From Cucumis sativus (taxonomy: Eukaryota; Streptophyta; Magnoliopsida; Cucurbitales; Cucurbitaceae), in contig NW_022279559.1 of the NCBI RefSeq assembly GCF_000004075.3, positions 346,026 through 410,025 of the forward strand: a stretch of 64,000 bases of DNA. Reading direction: 5' to 3'. The notes under the pieces are model-generated. The model was not told where the DNA came from. It saw only the letters and a list, made by a program, of their open reading frames with translations, and did no database searches. Below are positions 11,669 to 24,282 of this stretch, piece by piece. A program made the position numbers and the translations under genes. Position 1 is the stretch's first letter. The number at the start of each line of letters is the position of its first letter.

Positions 11669-14600
11669 CTAATAATAAGGCATGTACCTCATGGACCTAC
11701 GAAACCGGGGCATCTTCCTGCATTGGGATATTGAAGGATCAAGAAACTGGCAGAATCAACAATTTCCATGACAATGCAAGATTAGGAAACTAGAAACTGT
11801 ACCCGTATCCATAAGGTGAATAGAAATATGGTGGTGCATAAGGTCTCCTAAATCCCACGTACGGGTTATAGCGACGTGCACGATATTGCTTCATACCAGG
11901 AACATTTGTTCTCTTGGGCAAAACCTGGAATGGTGTAATCAAGCAAATAATGTCAATATTGGTCAGAGTGATATTGAAGTTCCCAAGCGTTGCATGATAT
12001 CTATCTGGTTGAAGTAAATTACAAATTTGTTCCTAGGGTTTGTGAAATTGAAGTGTTAGAGTAAAGATAGAATTTAGTCTCTATAGTTTTGACAAAACCT
12101 CACAGACAGTCCCTATTATTTGATAAAATTCTCATAAATGTCTTTATCGTTGAACCTATCTGTGAAGGTTTTATGAAACCGTAGGGAGTAAATATTAATT
12201 ACGAACCATTACGACTCAATTCTAACATAACTAACATCACTCAAACCCTACGACCAAATTTGAAATTTAACCTATATCTATCTATTCACACCAAACCAAA
12301 CCAGTGAACCAGAAAGGTTTCTCCTTCCAGAAATTTCCTTTTTTTTTTTTTTGTGAACGAAAAACCTTTTTATTTTTTATGGAAAACCTAGAGAATGGAA
12401 GACTCACCTTCAGTTGCCGCCCATGTAGCTCAGATTCATTCAGAACGAGAGCCTCTTGAACAGCTTCAGCTTCAAGAAATTCTACATAGGCAAAGCCCTT
12501 CGGCTGACCAAATTTATCAGTTAAAATAGTCACTCTGTTGACAGTACCACAGGATTGGAAATGCTGTTGCACTTCTTCGGGTGTGCATGCATAGTCAACC
12601 TTCAAAACAAGGACGTTGATTGTTGAAGTAGAGCTTTGAGCATAAAATAGTTAAGTTCTATAAAAGTGAATACAAAGCTAGTGTTCTCTGTTCGAAGAAC
12701 ACATCAGACAGCAATAATTAAGTTAGTATGTTTTAAAAAAAAAGTCTTATGATTGTTGTTTAGCTTTTAATATAAATATAAATACTACTTACTTTTTCAG
12801 TGACTTAATTGTTTGGTTTCTTAATAAAGTTTTACGCTAAGAAGCTTTGTACAAAAACAAAAACAAAAAAAGAAAAGCAAACTTCATCACATGTAATCAA
12901 CAAGGCTTGGGGATAAATACACCAGAGCAACATTAAGAAGTAATAAACTTCCAATGGCATGGGAAGTGAATCAGAAATTATTAACTATGAACAAAATCAC
13001 CAAATCACCACGAAAATCCAACTCATATGTTCAATGAACATATGTAGAAGTAGCAGTCAATCAGAGGCATGAGATTCACATGGCAGATGCATGTCCAAGC
13101 ATGCCTCCCTCTGCTAATAGATCAATTATAAGTAGTAGAAAACAGTTCCACATTAGATATGATTGAGAATGAGGTATTTATTCTTCAACATGGAGGATTT
13201 CTCACATTAATCTTAGTTCACATAGTTTTGAAATAAAATTACCACTATGAAACTAGAAGACTCTCTGCCGGAAGATGACAGGTTGAGTTTCTAACTAAAA
13301 GGAAAAGTCTAGATTAATAAATAAATCTAGTAAAATTTTCTAATATGAAGAAAAGGACTAATAGTCTTTCAAAGATCACCTGGTTAAGGTGAAATGCATG
13401 CATTAAAATCCAACATTTGGTCTAACCGAGTCAAATGAAGCACAAACTAGAAAAATAATTCCACAAAAAAGCGTTTATCTTACACCCTCGCCTCCACCTT
13501 TTAGCTCATTTGTGAGACAAACGATAATACTGCGAGCATTGACAAGGCTCTGCAACTAAAATTGCATGCACTTGACTCGCCTCTGCTTCCTCGGAGACAT
13601 TTGAGTTGTCACCTAGAGTTGAGCCATCGACATCATTATTCCACATTTAACGGTCCCAGCCTCCAAAGCGCATGTTTTACAGCAACATAAGTTCTACTAG
13701 CAACAGTCCCTTTGTTCTAAATGCAACAACTCACTAATGGTTTTTGATGTTTCAGATTCTTTTTCTTTTTTTCTTTCTTTTTCTCACTGATTTTTTCCCA
13801 TTATACCAGTATTTCAACCATCGTTCACAGTTTTCTTCTTTCTTTCTATTCTTCTTCCTTCTTTTTTTTTTCTTTTTGAATTTTTGCAGAAATTCCTCAT
13901 TTCAATAACATTTTTCCACAGATCAAATAACTAAAAAGTTTTTCTCAAATCTAAAGAACATCAGTAGGGACATTTTTCTTCTCACATTGCCAACAAATAC
14001 TGATCGTGAATCAGTCTCCTCCTTGCCTGCTTGACTAGCTGATGTACCAGCAGGATCTGCATCAAACATAACAACAATAGGTAAAATAAGATAGGCCAAA
14101 TTGGAGAATAATTATAGAAACAAACTAACTATAATACCATACTTTAAAATTCATCCAGTTTAAGAAACTTTCAACCAACATGATCGCATAATTCAATATT
14201 GGTTTCTGTCTAAAACCATAATCACATACGATTATTACTCCCCTAGGTTACATAAAACTAAACACAAGCTTAAACATATTCTAAAATTTAAAAGTAACAA
14301 TTACGAACCATAATGTCAAGAGTTTTGTCAACCTTGCACAGCTATGTGGTAATATGCTAGCAATTTGCAAGAAACGAAACAGATATGTGGTAATACTAGC
14401 AAATATATCACAACAACACATCAAAAATTTCAAGCCCCAAATCATCGCTTACAACATCACAATCCAAATTCAAGAGATTCCATGACTAGATGTTTCTAAC
14501 GAAAACAATAATGCGTAATCATGAGAAAACAACCTTGCACAGCTCCCATTTCTTTTTCAACCTTGGCCTGCATTTCTCGAAGAGCCGCTGCTTCTTCCTC

Positions 14601-14823
14601 CATCTCCTTCAAGCGCTTTTTCATCTCGTCAAGCTCCTGAAATACATAAACGATCACAATTGTAATTCTTCTGATTCTCTCCAAAGCACGAGAACCAGAA
14701 AGAGAAAGAACAAATGGCAACCTTGACAGCGTCGTCGTCGCCGGCAGACATGTCAACGTCTCCTTCCATCTCCCCTTCAACTGGGATTTCTCCACCGTAT
14801 ACCTCGTGCTCCTCTTCCTCCAT
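11669..14823 (-). CDS. PABN: Nuclear polyadenylate-binding protein (PABN/PABPN1 type), complete
   Basis: Six exons: 14823-14722, 14636-14534, 14056-13986, 12599-12408, 11924-11803 and 11717-11669 (stop TAG). Together they give 639 bases and 212 residues, close to the length of plant PABN proteins. The start [14 protein letters not shown] matches the family; an in-frame ATG 22 codons upstream (14889) also exists. Domains in order: acidic N-terminus, coiled coil ([20 protein letters not shown]), a single RRM with RNP2 (SVFVGNVDYA) and RNP1 (KGFAYVEF), and an Arg/Tyr-rich tail ([24 protein letters not shown]). The family binds growing poly(A) tails in the nucleus and stimulates poly(A) polymerase; the basic tail probably carries nuclear import. 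Intron 3, about 1.4 kb, is the largest. All frames are intact. It could be PABN1, 2 or 3; neighbours favour the At5g65260-type copy. Confidence 0.93.
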
Positions 14824-14889
14824 ATCTCGTTCGCTCACAATTCCGCTTTGGTTTCTAGAAATCTCCTCGTTCGATGCGTAGAACTGCAT

Positions 14890-17059
14890 AGAATCGGAAT
14901 TGTTGGGCCCTTAAAAAGTTACTTCACTTCACGGCCCAACGGCCCAACATTGGCCCATTTAGGCATAATGATGGTGGCAAATTAGTAAAATTAATTTAAA
15001 TAACAAACACATGTTGATTACATTTGTTATTTGTTTACAAGATGATTATTACGTTTGTTTAGTTTACTAATGTAGTCATAATAAAACGTTGGGTATAAAT
15101 TAAATACATAATCAACAAACACAATTTAATTGTGAAGTTGAAAATTATCAATTCGGTTACGATAATAGCAATGATAAATTTATAAAATGAAATATGCATT
15201 TTCTTGGTACTTTCCTCTCAGAGGTGTGTGATTTATGGACCAAGGAAATTTCGAGTTCATATTGCAATACAAAGTGAGAGGAAAGAAACTTTAATCTACA
15301 ATCCTTCTAACTATTCAATATTTGTTCAAGTCAACCATTCGTGAACAAATTCATAGTATTAGATTGTATGAACAACTTTTCATACGACCTCCATTCATTA
15401 ATTATCATACAAAAAGTTTATGGCGTGCCCTTTTTCTCTTGTCATATTCTAATAAGGTACAGTTACTGCATGCTCACCTATGTAATAAAGGGATATGTTA
15501 TAAGAAATACGAGCGTATCTTGCGTTGTATTTATCTTTGTGCATTTCACTATCATGCCTAATTAAAAATTGTCACGTATGAAATTTCCTTTATATATATG
15601 AATATATTTTTCATTTTGTGATTTTATATATGCATATAAATGGGTGGAGGTTGGACTTGTAGAGGGAATGATTACTTGTGATGAATTTTTCTAGCACTAT
15701 AATTTTATCTACATAAATATTATTTGTGGACTTCATTTTAATATCGTCATATTTTAAAAAATACATTAGTGTGAGATACAATAAATAGACTCTTGATGTG
15801 AGTGTGTTTGACCTAGTAGTGATAAAGCAAAAAGGAACGTTGAAAGTGAAAATCACAACCCTAAGATGAAGTGTGAATTATTATGGTTCTACTTCTTCCC
15901 ACTTCCCCTTTCATTCTTTTTGCCTTGTTGGTTGGCTATGCTTGGCTTCCTTTACTTGTAAGTTACAACAAACTTCACTTTCTTCTTACACTTCTATGAC
16001 TCAACTTTCTAGATTTAATTTTTGTAATATATATGTACACATATACGACTTTTTTAACTCGAACAAATACACGAGTTTTAATTTTATCAAATTATACCTT
16101 GAGTTTCAAATTAATGTCAGCAATTTTACTCTTTGATAAATTTGGCAAATGAAAATGAAAATGTCTCATACAAATACCTCCATTAGTATGAGATATTTTG
16201 ATTCGAAACTAAGTTTGAAACCAAAAGTAAAATGACCATGAGGATTTGTTATACCTGAAGTTGACAGTATCACACCATTACCAAAAGATAAATCAATTAG
16301 AACTATTTTTCTTTTTTGTTAAATTTTTTTTCTTAAAACAAATGAGTGGATTCCAAAAATAAGAAGCAATACCAAAATCACTGGTCTAATGATAATAATC
16401 AAAATATGAAAGACATAGTAGGTCAAATTATAGGCCACCTTATTACAACATAACTCAAGTCGGCCACAAACACAATTTAGCAAAGAATAAGTTTTAGCAC
16501 AAACTACCCAAAAATAGGAAGGGATGAGAGAAAGAAACATAGAGAAGATTTTAACCACACCATTAACATCGATACAAGTCAAATCACATAAAAGTGAATC
16601 TTCTCTACAAACCTATCTCGATCGGAATGGCCAAATTTTTTCTCTAACTTCTACATCTACGTGTCCCAAAGCAAAAGTAAAGTTTAGGCAACAACCAAAT
16701 TACCACTTCTATTTCTCAAGATATCAAACCCAAATCAATTCCCATTTTGTTAGGGTGATACACAACATGAACGTTGAGTCACCACACCTATTGTCACAGG
16801 ACACTATCTAGACAAATGAGCAATGATAAACTTAGTCGTAACACCAACACCAATAATCTGGAACCCATCCTAGTTCTTTAAATGGATTGCACATCAACCC
16901 TAACCAAAATAGAACAAAGAACAAAATCTACCACATCCCATGAAATTTTAAAGGAATAACTATAAATCTACCCACCATACTATGGGGAAGCACAACCAAG
17001 ATGAAATTATTCACCTTTCTATGATCCTCCAAAATCGCCCAAGAAGCAACACCAAAACC
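14890..17059. other. Gene-free stretch left of the LTR
   Basis: No supported gene. From about 16340 to 17059 the minus strand reads like a badly decayed coding region with many stops, for example a stretch around NNFILVVLPHSMVGRF. It is too degraded to name. The sequence beyond the LTR (18947-19100) may continue it. Confidence 0.4.
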
Positions 17060-18946
17060 ATTGGGATTTGTCCTAAAATTCGTAGATAGTAAATATAATT
17101 AATTGACCGTTATTTATTAATAAAATTTTATTATTATAATTTCAATTAGTGTTATTGATTATATTATTAGTTTTGTCTCAATAACCTAAATCAAATAAAC
17201 TAACATCCTAAGTTGTTTGAGGAGTCTTGAACAGTATGTAGAGACATACATGAATCAATGTTCGAGATAAACTTAAAGGGTCTATAGTATAGAGATAAAG
17301 TTGGGTAGATTATCCAAGTAACACTATGGATACGACTCACTTTGTATTTGATACAAATGCAATGATTTAATGTGTTCGTGTAGGTGAAATGTGAGTGAAG
17401 GTATCTTATTCAATGAGTTTGCATAAGACTGAACCACGAAATAGTAACCACTAGATGTAACTCTGTTAACTAGTTGAGTTTTTATTTTATTAGGATGACC
17501 TAGGTAACTTAATTTTAGTACTGAGTGTATTTATGAACTCCTGTTCGCGAGGGATTGTCCTTTGATTTGTACGGGTGAGAGAGGCCAAATTGTCGACTTA
17601 ATATGCTTATCATTTTGAGAACAAGACCAAGTGGGGAGCTAAGAACATAATCACACAAGGTGGAATTCACTTCTTCCCGACTTTAGGATAAGTAAATGAG
17701 TGTTTCCTTAAATGATGTCTCTAGGACTTGAACAAAAGGGTCTATCCACTCTATGGCACGAGAGAGGTTTATGTTTATTAGTTGAACCATAAATAGGTTG
17801 TTCATTAGAGGAGCACTGGTATTTAAGGACTAGAAGTAACTTAGTGATAAAATAGTAATTTGACCCAGTTGGTGTTACGAACACTCGTGAATGACTAACT
17901 TACTGTTATTGGTATATATGCATTGACACAAAAATATATCTACAGTAAGAAGAGTTCAAATGTGAATCTAGTGTACACACAGTTAGCGAACATTGATTAA
18001 TGTGGTTAATGAATTTAGCCAATTAATCTTATATCGTTTTAACTTCTGATCTATAGGTTCATTAGATCTTCTTCCTAGCTCGTAAAGGGTAATGAAATTT
18101 ATTTATATTGGTTGTAATTTGAAATGTTCAAATTTACTTTAGGAATTAATATATTGTATGGTGATACATTATAATATAAAGTTTATATTTTAATTAAACT
18201 TTATTATATAGATTTAATTTTGAATATGATTCCTAATTAATTTATAAGAGATAAAATATTTGAATGAGTTGAACTATTAATTTAATGTGAATTTGATTCG
18301 TATTAAAATTATTGGTAACGAGAGAAATTTATATTTGGATATGATTCAAATTTGAGTAAAATTAAATATAAGATATTTAATTTAGTAATTGAAGGATCAA
18401 TTAATGTTTTTGTTTAATTTTATTAAATTAATTAAATTAAAACTATAAAATATACGAGAGATATTCATTAAATATGTTTTAAATAGAATATTAATTAAAT
18501 ATGATATAATTAATAATTAATTTGATATTTCTATTAATTTAATATTTTTTAAATTAATGGAATCTTCTGATTCTCTAGAAGAGTGAGTTATAAATACAAA
18601 ACAAGTTTTTAAACCTAAGTCGTTGCTTGCAAATTGTATCAGAAATTCTCTCAAAACTTTTTGTCATTCTAATGAATTCTCACAAACCAATCTCAACCTA
18701 GAGGATATAAAGGTCTCCGACGAGTAATGTCTCAAATTTGGTGATTTGTAGATTCAGAGACGTCGTCAAGAGTAAATTCCTCTATTCTATAGTTCTCTAA
18801 TCTATAATTTGTTTAAACATATGTTTAACCTTAGTTAAAATTATAAGAAAATTTGTTTATGCAATTGTTTAACAATTTACAATAATTTTAAGTTTCAAAT
18901 TAAATTAATGTAAGATCTCCCATTGCTTTCGTTTCGTTCCTTCAAT
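17060..18946 (+). mobile_element. Probable solo LTR (about 1.9 kb), orientation tentative
   Basis: The segment begins ATTGGGATTTGTCCTAAA and ends TTTCGTTCCTTCAAT, giving a 4-bp inverted terminus (ATTG...CAAT) with the usual TG...CA ends one base inside. Near its right side is a TATA-like TTATAAATACAAAAC at about 18588, followed by a leader-like region, as expected for a U3-R-U5 arrangement read on the plus strand. No gag-pol coding sequence, primer-binding site or second LTR is present, so it would be a recombined solo LTR. A perfect target-site duplication was not found: the flanks read AAACC and AAAAC. Coordinates are therefore approximate. Confidence 0.5.
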
Positions 18947-20575
18947 AAAACAAGTACATAGATTAACTTACTCTATTTAGACGAACCAACGCATTCACCA
19001 AAACATTACTACAAGACTACATGCATCCCTCCCAACAACTATCTAACCTCAAGTAACACCCCACTCCAAAACTCTGAATTCCTCCATCATTGCTCAAATT
19101 CACAATCTCTCCCCCAATAACACACACACACACCACATCTCAAAGAAAGAAAGAAAACAAAATCCTTTTGAAAGAAACAAGAAACCACCCAGGCCTAAGC
19201 CTTTTTCCAACAGAAACCCAAATTAGGACCTTCATTCATTGGAGGGAGGAAGAAATTGCCTATTTAAAAGTTTTCTTTACACAAACTAAACCATATGTCA
19301 ACATTTGGAATCATATGTATCCTAAACTCGTGGTTCCCACCTTCCATTTCCCTTACAAAAATATTAACTTAACATTTTATAATAAAGCTTAATCAATCCC
19401 ATAATTACTTTACAATTTTAGAAAAGTAAATGGAATCTCCATAATGCCCCCATTCACCACTCATACTTCGACACGCGTTCATTATTAATTTATTTGACAA
19501 AAATATTTAGAAAAAAACAGTCAAAGTAAATATTACCAAATATGACAAATAATTAGTAATATCAAATGGTTATAAGATTATAAAAAACTATCAATTTTTA
19601 ATTTGCTACTTTCATAAAAGGAATGAAGCATTAATGTGTCAAATAGGAAATAGGAAATAGTTTTATTTATATTTTAAATTTCAATTAGTCAATTTATCGT
19701 TACTCATTTTCAAACAAATGTCTATGTTTATTTATTAATTTAGAAGGATTATGAATGACAATTTCAAATTTACTTTTAAGTGATGAAATATAGTGAAATT
19801 TAATTTAAACATCACTCTAACTATTTTAAATTTATTAACCTACGTAAATACAAAAATAAGTATTTAGTGAAAATTAATAAATATTTAGTGAAAATTTGAG
19901 GTTAAGAACGTAGATATTCAACCAAATTGAAACAAAATATAAATGTAAAAATAAAAGTCTAATATTTTAGTGGAGTTTTTCAAAAAATATAAAAAAGTAC
20001 AACGAGGAAATAGTAAAAAATAGTAAATTCGACGAAATATTTTCCAAAATTTTGCTATAACTTATAAATATTTTAATTTATTTTACTATTTTAAAAAATG
20101 ACCAAACTATTTACTATGCAATTTAAATAGATTGTCCATTGCCATTTTTTTTTATAATTCATCTATTTTAATTTTATTAAAAACTAAATTAAAATCAAAA
20201 TATGAAAAAGTTGGTAGAAAAGTTGTAACCTCAATCTTAGGAATTAAATAAAAGGGACATTGCAAAAAATAGCAAAAAAAAAAAATTTATGATAATAAAA
20301 TTCACTTCATTACATTTTTAAATTATAAAAATAATTTTAAAAGTACATAAATTTATTTTTAGTCCTCCAATAGCTCTATATGCAGGTTCTAATATTCCTA
20401 ATTTTGTCATAGCTAAAGTTGATGCATGAAAGGAGGCAAGGACCAAAGAAATGGCAATTATTGGCCATCCTTAGCCCATATAGCCTTTGTCGTCTATAAC
20501 TTGCCATTGCCATTGCTATTGTGCTCTGCTATAAGAAAGCTTTCCAACCTAAACAACTTTTTTAGTGAATACTGA
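18947..20575. other. Intergenic DNA upstream of the peroxidase
   Basis: AT-rich with no supported gene. A TATA-like TGCTATAAG lies near 20527, about 50 bases upstream of the peroxidase start, and may be its core promoter. Confidence 0.5.
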
Positions 20576-23118
20576 ATGAATTCTATTCCCAACGCGCAAC
20601 CAATGGCCAATACCTTCTTCCCTCTCTTCCTCTTCTTCCTCCTCTTCCACTTTCCATCCCTTTCTCCGGCCAAACTCCAGCTCAATTTCTACTCCAACTC
20701 ATGCCCTCAGGCCGAAGCCATAGTCCGTTCTGTGATGCACAAAGCTTTCATCAGAGAACCTCGTAGTGTCGCCTCCGTTATGCGTTTCCAGTTTCACGAT
20801 TGCTTTGTTAATGTAATTGATCCCCCCAACTGTTCGTTCTTTTGGATTTTGCTTTTTTTCTTTACCTGTTTGGCTTCTGAATCGGCGTTTCCTTTGTCTA
20901 ATTCAGGGCTGTGATGCTTCTATGTTGCTAGATGATACGCCGACGATGCTTGGAGAGAAACTCTCTCTTGCTAACATTAATTCGCTTAGATCTTACGAAG
21001 TCGTTGATGAAGTGAAAGAGACTTTGGAGAAGGTTTGTCCTGGCATTGTTTCTTGTGCAGATATCATAATTATGGCATCCAGAGACGCTGTCTTTTTGGT
21101 GAGTACTTCCGTTTCTTCTACCTCTGTTTTTTGTGCTATGAAATTCTTATTGGAGCCTGAGATTTGTTTTTCTTGATGTTTATCTTCTTTGCTTCGTTTT
21201 TCACTCTCAATCCTTCTCCTAAAATCCACAAATCGAAATTCCGAAAACACAAGAAAGAGGAACGAATCAACCAACACTGCCTTTCAATTTAACATTTCAG
21301 TTCCATTAATTCCACTTAATTGTTTGAAATTTTTGCTACCAAACAACAGTCCAAATTTGAGTGAACTCCATTTTTTAAAACGATTTAATATAGAATTTGA
21401 ATACTTCGTGATAATCGTTGGATTTTAATTTAAAAAGAAATATTTAGGATAAGAAGTAGAACATTGAATTGAAAAGTAAGAATTTATAGAATCAGAGAGT
21501 ATTTCTACCGTATAAGAAAGAGCGGAGTAATGTGTATATATGTATTATAAAAATCGAACTATTGTTATATCTTTTACCCTACAACAAAAGAAAGTTGTAT
21601 GAGACATAGAAAATCAGACCGACATGATGTGACACCATTTTTCAACTTAAAACACACGAGAGAATATTTTTAGCATATGATATTTTTTTATCTTCGAAAG
21701 AGAGAAATCAACTTTCATGCATGTTTCCTAATTCAGTCGATCTAAGATGGGGTAGAATTATTATTTTCATTTTTAAATTGGGTTCATTTTCTCTTAATTC
21801 CATGTTCATAGTTTTCTCATTCTTAGTAAAAAATACTCCTAAAATATAGACAATCAAACATCGTCCTAAACAATGGTTGTGAAATGATGTATATAAGCTT
21901 AAGTTTAAAAAATCAAAATTCAAAGAGTTACGAAATGAGGTGTAAGTGATGAGAAAAGTATCACAACTATTTGTATGGTTCATAAGTTGTTTGAAAAGAG
22001 TTAAGTGGGATTGATACCTTGTACTGAATTAGTAAGGTACCCAATAATAATAGTAGCTTGTTAATAAAGCAGAGTTGGACAGTAACCCTTGCATAAGCAA
22101 GTAACTTCCAATGGTTTAAAAGCTCCACCAACAATCCTGCCAAAAATTCATAACAAACTGGTCCATCCCCATCCTCCCACCCCAACTACTTTTCCAAATG
22201 TCATCCTCTTGCTCATTTTGTCAAGAATTCACGTCCAAAGAAATCAAAATATAACCACTTTTATTATTGATTGTTTTTAACCCTATCGAATCTAAATTCA
22301 TTAAGCTAAAATAAACATAACTCAATCGATTCACATTTGAATTATCAACTTAGAATGTTCGATCTTTCACTTATATGTCATAAACAAGAAAGAAATAAAT
22401 TCATTAAGTCTGAAGGAATATATTCAATCTGAAAACAAAAATAAGATAATAGGATGAAGTTATGAGCTATTTCTCTAATTTATAATTAATTTTGAGATGA
22501 AATTCACATTTTTATGAACATAACTTGTATTTATTCAGACAGGCGGCCCTGATTGGCCAGTAGAACTGGGACGGCTGGACAGTTTAACAGCAAGCCAAGA
22601 GGACTCGGACCAAATCATGCCAAGTCCAAGAGCCAATGCAACTTCTCTCATTGACCTTTTCAGCAAATACAACCTCTCCGTCAAAGATTTGGTAGCTCTT
22701 TCAGGTTCGCACTCAATTGGCAAAGGCCGATGTTTCTCCATCATGTTTCGACTCTACAACCAATCCGGCACAGGACGACCAGACCCAGCAATCGAGCCTA
22801 GGTTCAGAGAAGAGCTCTTCAAGCGATGCCCTCATGGCGTGGATGAAAATGTGACACTCAACCTTGATTCCACACCTTACGTTTTTGACAATCAGTACTT
22901 CAAGGACTTGGTTGGTGGGAGGGTTTGTTGAATTCTGATGAAACTCTTTACACATTCGGTGAAACTAGAAAGTACGTGAGGTTCTTTAGCAAAAATCAAA
23001 GTGCATTTTTTGATGCATTTGTGGAAGGTATGTCGAAGATGGGCGACTTGCAATCTGGCCGGCCGGGGAAGTGAGAAGGAACTGTCGGGTAGTGAATGGC
23101 CAATCTGTGATCATATAA
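20576..23118 (+). CDS. PER17: Class III secretory peroxidase, PER17 type, with two single-base frame breaks in exon 3
   Basis: Exons 20576-20812, 20907-21098 and 22539-23118 join in phase 0. An N-terminal hydrophobic signal peptide (FFPLFLFFLLFHF) leads to the mature start LQLNFYSNSCPQAE. Active-site Arg70 and distal His74 lie in MRFQFHDCFVN, and the proximal haem His is in VALSGSHSIGKGRC. Long blocks (SVASVMRFQFHDCFVN, LLDDTPTMLGEKLSL, ASQEDSDQIMPSPRANAT, FSIMFRLYNQSGTG) match Arabidopsis peroxidase 17 as I remember it. These enzymes use H2O2 to oxidise phenolics in the cell wall, including lignin precursors. The frame breaks in the G run at 22921-22923, giving GGRVC then stop, and again at 23065-23068. 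Adding one G at each site makes exon 3 a multiple of three and restores the family's conserved tail with its last Cys, for a 336-residue protein. As written, the product loses about 60 C-terminal residues. A second in-frame ATG is at 20603. Confidence 0.88.
21099..22538 (+). other. Intron 2 of the peroxidase gene
   Basis: A 1.4-kb AT-rich intron with a TTG|GTGAGT donor and a TATTCAG acceptor. Its open frames show no recognisable coding content. Confidence 0.7.
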
Positions 23119-24282
23119 ACAAAGGTTTTTTTTTTTTTTTTCTTTTTTCTTTTTGTGTCTGGTATATGGTAAAAATTTGTTCACACAGGTTTGATTTAAG
23201 TTGATGGGATGTGTTACTATCAGTATAGGAGAAGTATCTATTGTAAAAGTTCCGTTATTTACAGATGAATGACAACCAAATTTAAAAAATGCTTGAGACT
23301 ATAATTTTATTAAAATCACTTCTAAACATGCTTTTGATGAACAATAACAATGGAGAATTCAAACTAAAGTTCTACGATTTACTAACAATAGATTAATTAT
23401 ATTCACACACAAACAAATAATAGTTTATTATTTGAGAGAAAATATCAAATTAGAAATAAAAATTGAGACTCCACCCGTAATTCTCCCTACTCATTGGGAT
23501 AGACTAAAGTATTAAACATCTAAGCTTTAAGCTTTAATATTTAGAGTACAAATACACAAACAATTTAGAGTACACAGTTTTATCTGTTTTTCTAAATGAA
23601 AAATCTTTTTAAAAAATGGAAATATTTAGAGTATGTTTCACTTCAACAAATATCATTTGTGTAGCAATATGAAATATGTTTCCAAAAATTATTTTTGAAT
23701 TTTACCATTCTAACTCTCCAAATACATAAACAATATCTTTCATGTTTTCATTATATTCAAATTTTAAAATACAAGATTATATTAAACAAAAATTAATTGA
23801 AACATTTAAATATGTCAAATTATAAATTCAATTTATTTTTAATTTTTTTCTATTAAATATGTAAATATTTTACTATATTTTTAACCATTTTTTAAAAATA
23901 AATACATTTTAAACAATTATTTAAATAAAAATTCAATTTTTGAACATTTTGGTATCACTAAATACACTTTATTTTTTCCTTAAATTAATCTCTAAATTTT
24001 CCCAGCATTATTTATTTGAAAGTTGCAAATATAACAATTATATTTAAAATAATTGTCTATTAGGAATTGTAGACAGTACTGTATTTATAATTTTTTAAAA
24101 ATATTACTGCATATTATAATTACCTTAAATTTATTTTGAATAGTAGAAAATGAAATTCAAGGTGGGCAGGAAGTGTGGAGTATATATATATTATTGTTTC
24201 AGATTTCAGAAAACAAATTTAAAAGACGAGTTGATTGCGAGTCATCAAATTTGTGGGTGAGAACGAGAAGAAAGGGAAAACA
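23119..24282. other. Intergenic DNA with a dispersed repeat
   Basis: No gene. The segment at about 24010-24130 (GCAAATATAAC ... AAAAATATTACTGCATATTAT) resembles a repeat family also seen at 38.3-39.7 and 43.0-43.2 kb. Confidence 0.5.

Noticed and set aside
11797..11805. PABN ending with GYGYSF at an in-frame stop instead of a sixth exon.
   Set aside because: A good intron follows and exon 6 supplies the conserved [12 protein letters not shown] tail; kept only as a possible isoform.
17060..18946. Complete LTR retrotransposon.
   Set aside because: No gag-pol coding sequence, primer-binding site or second LTR could be seen.
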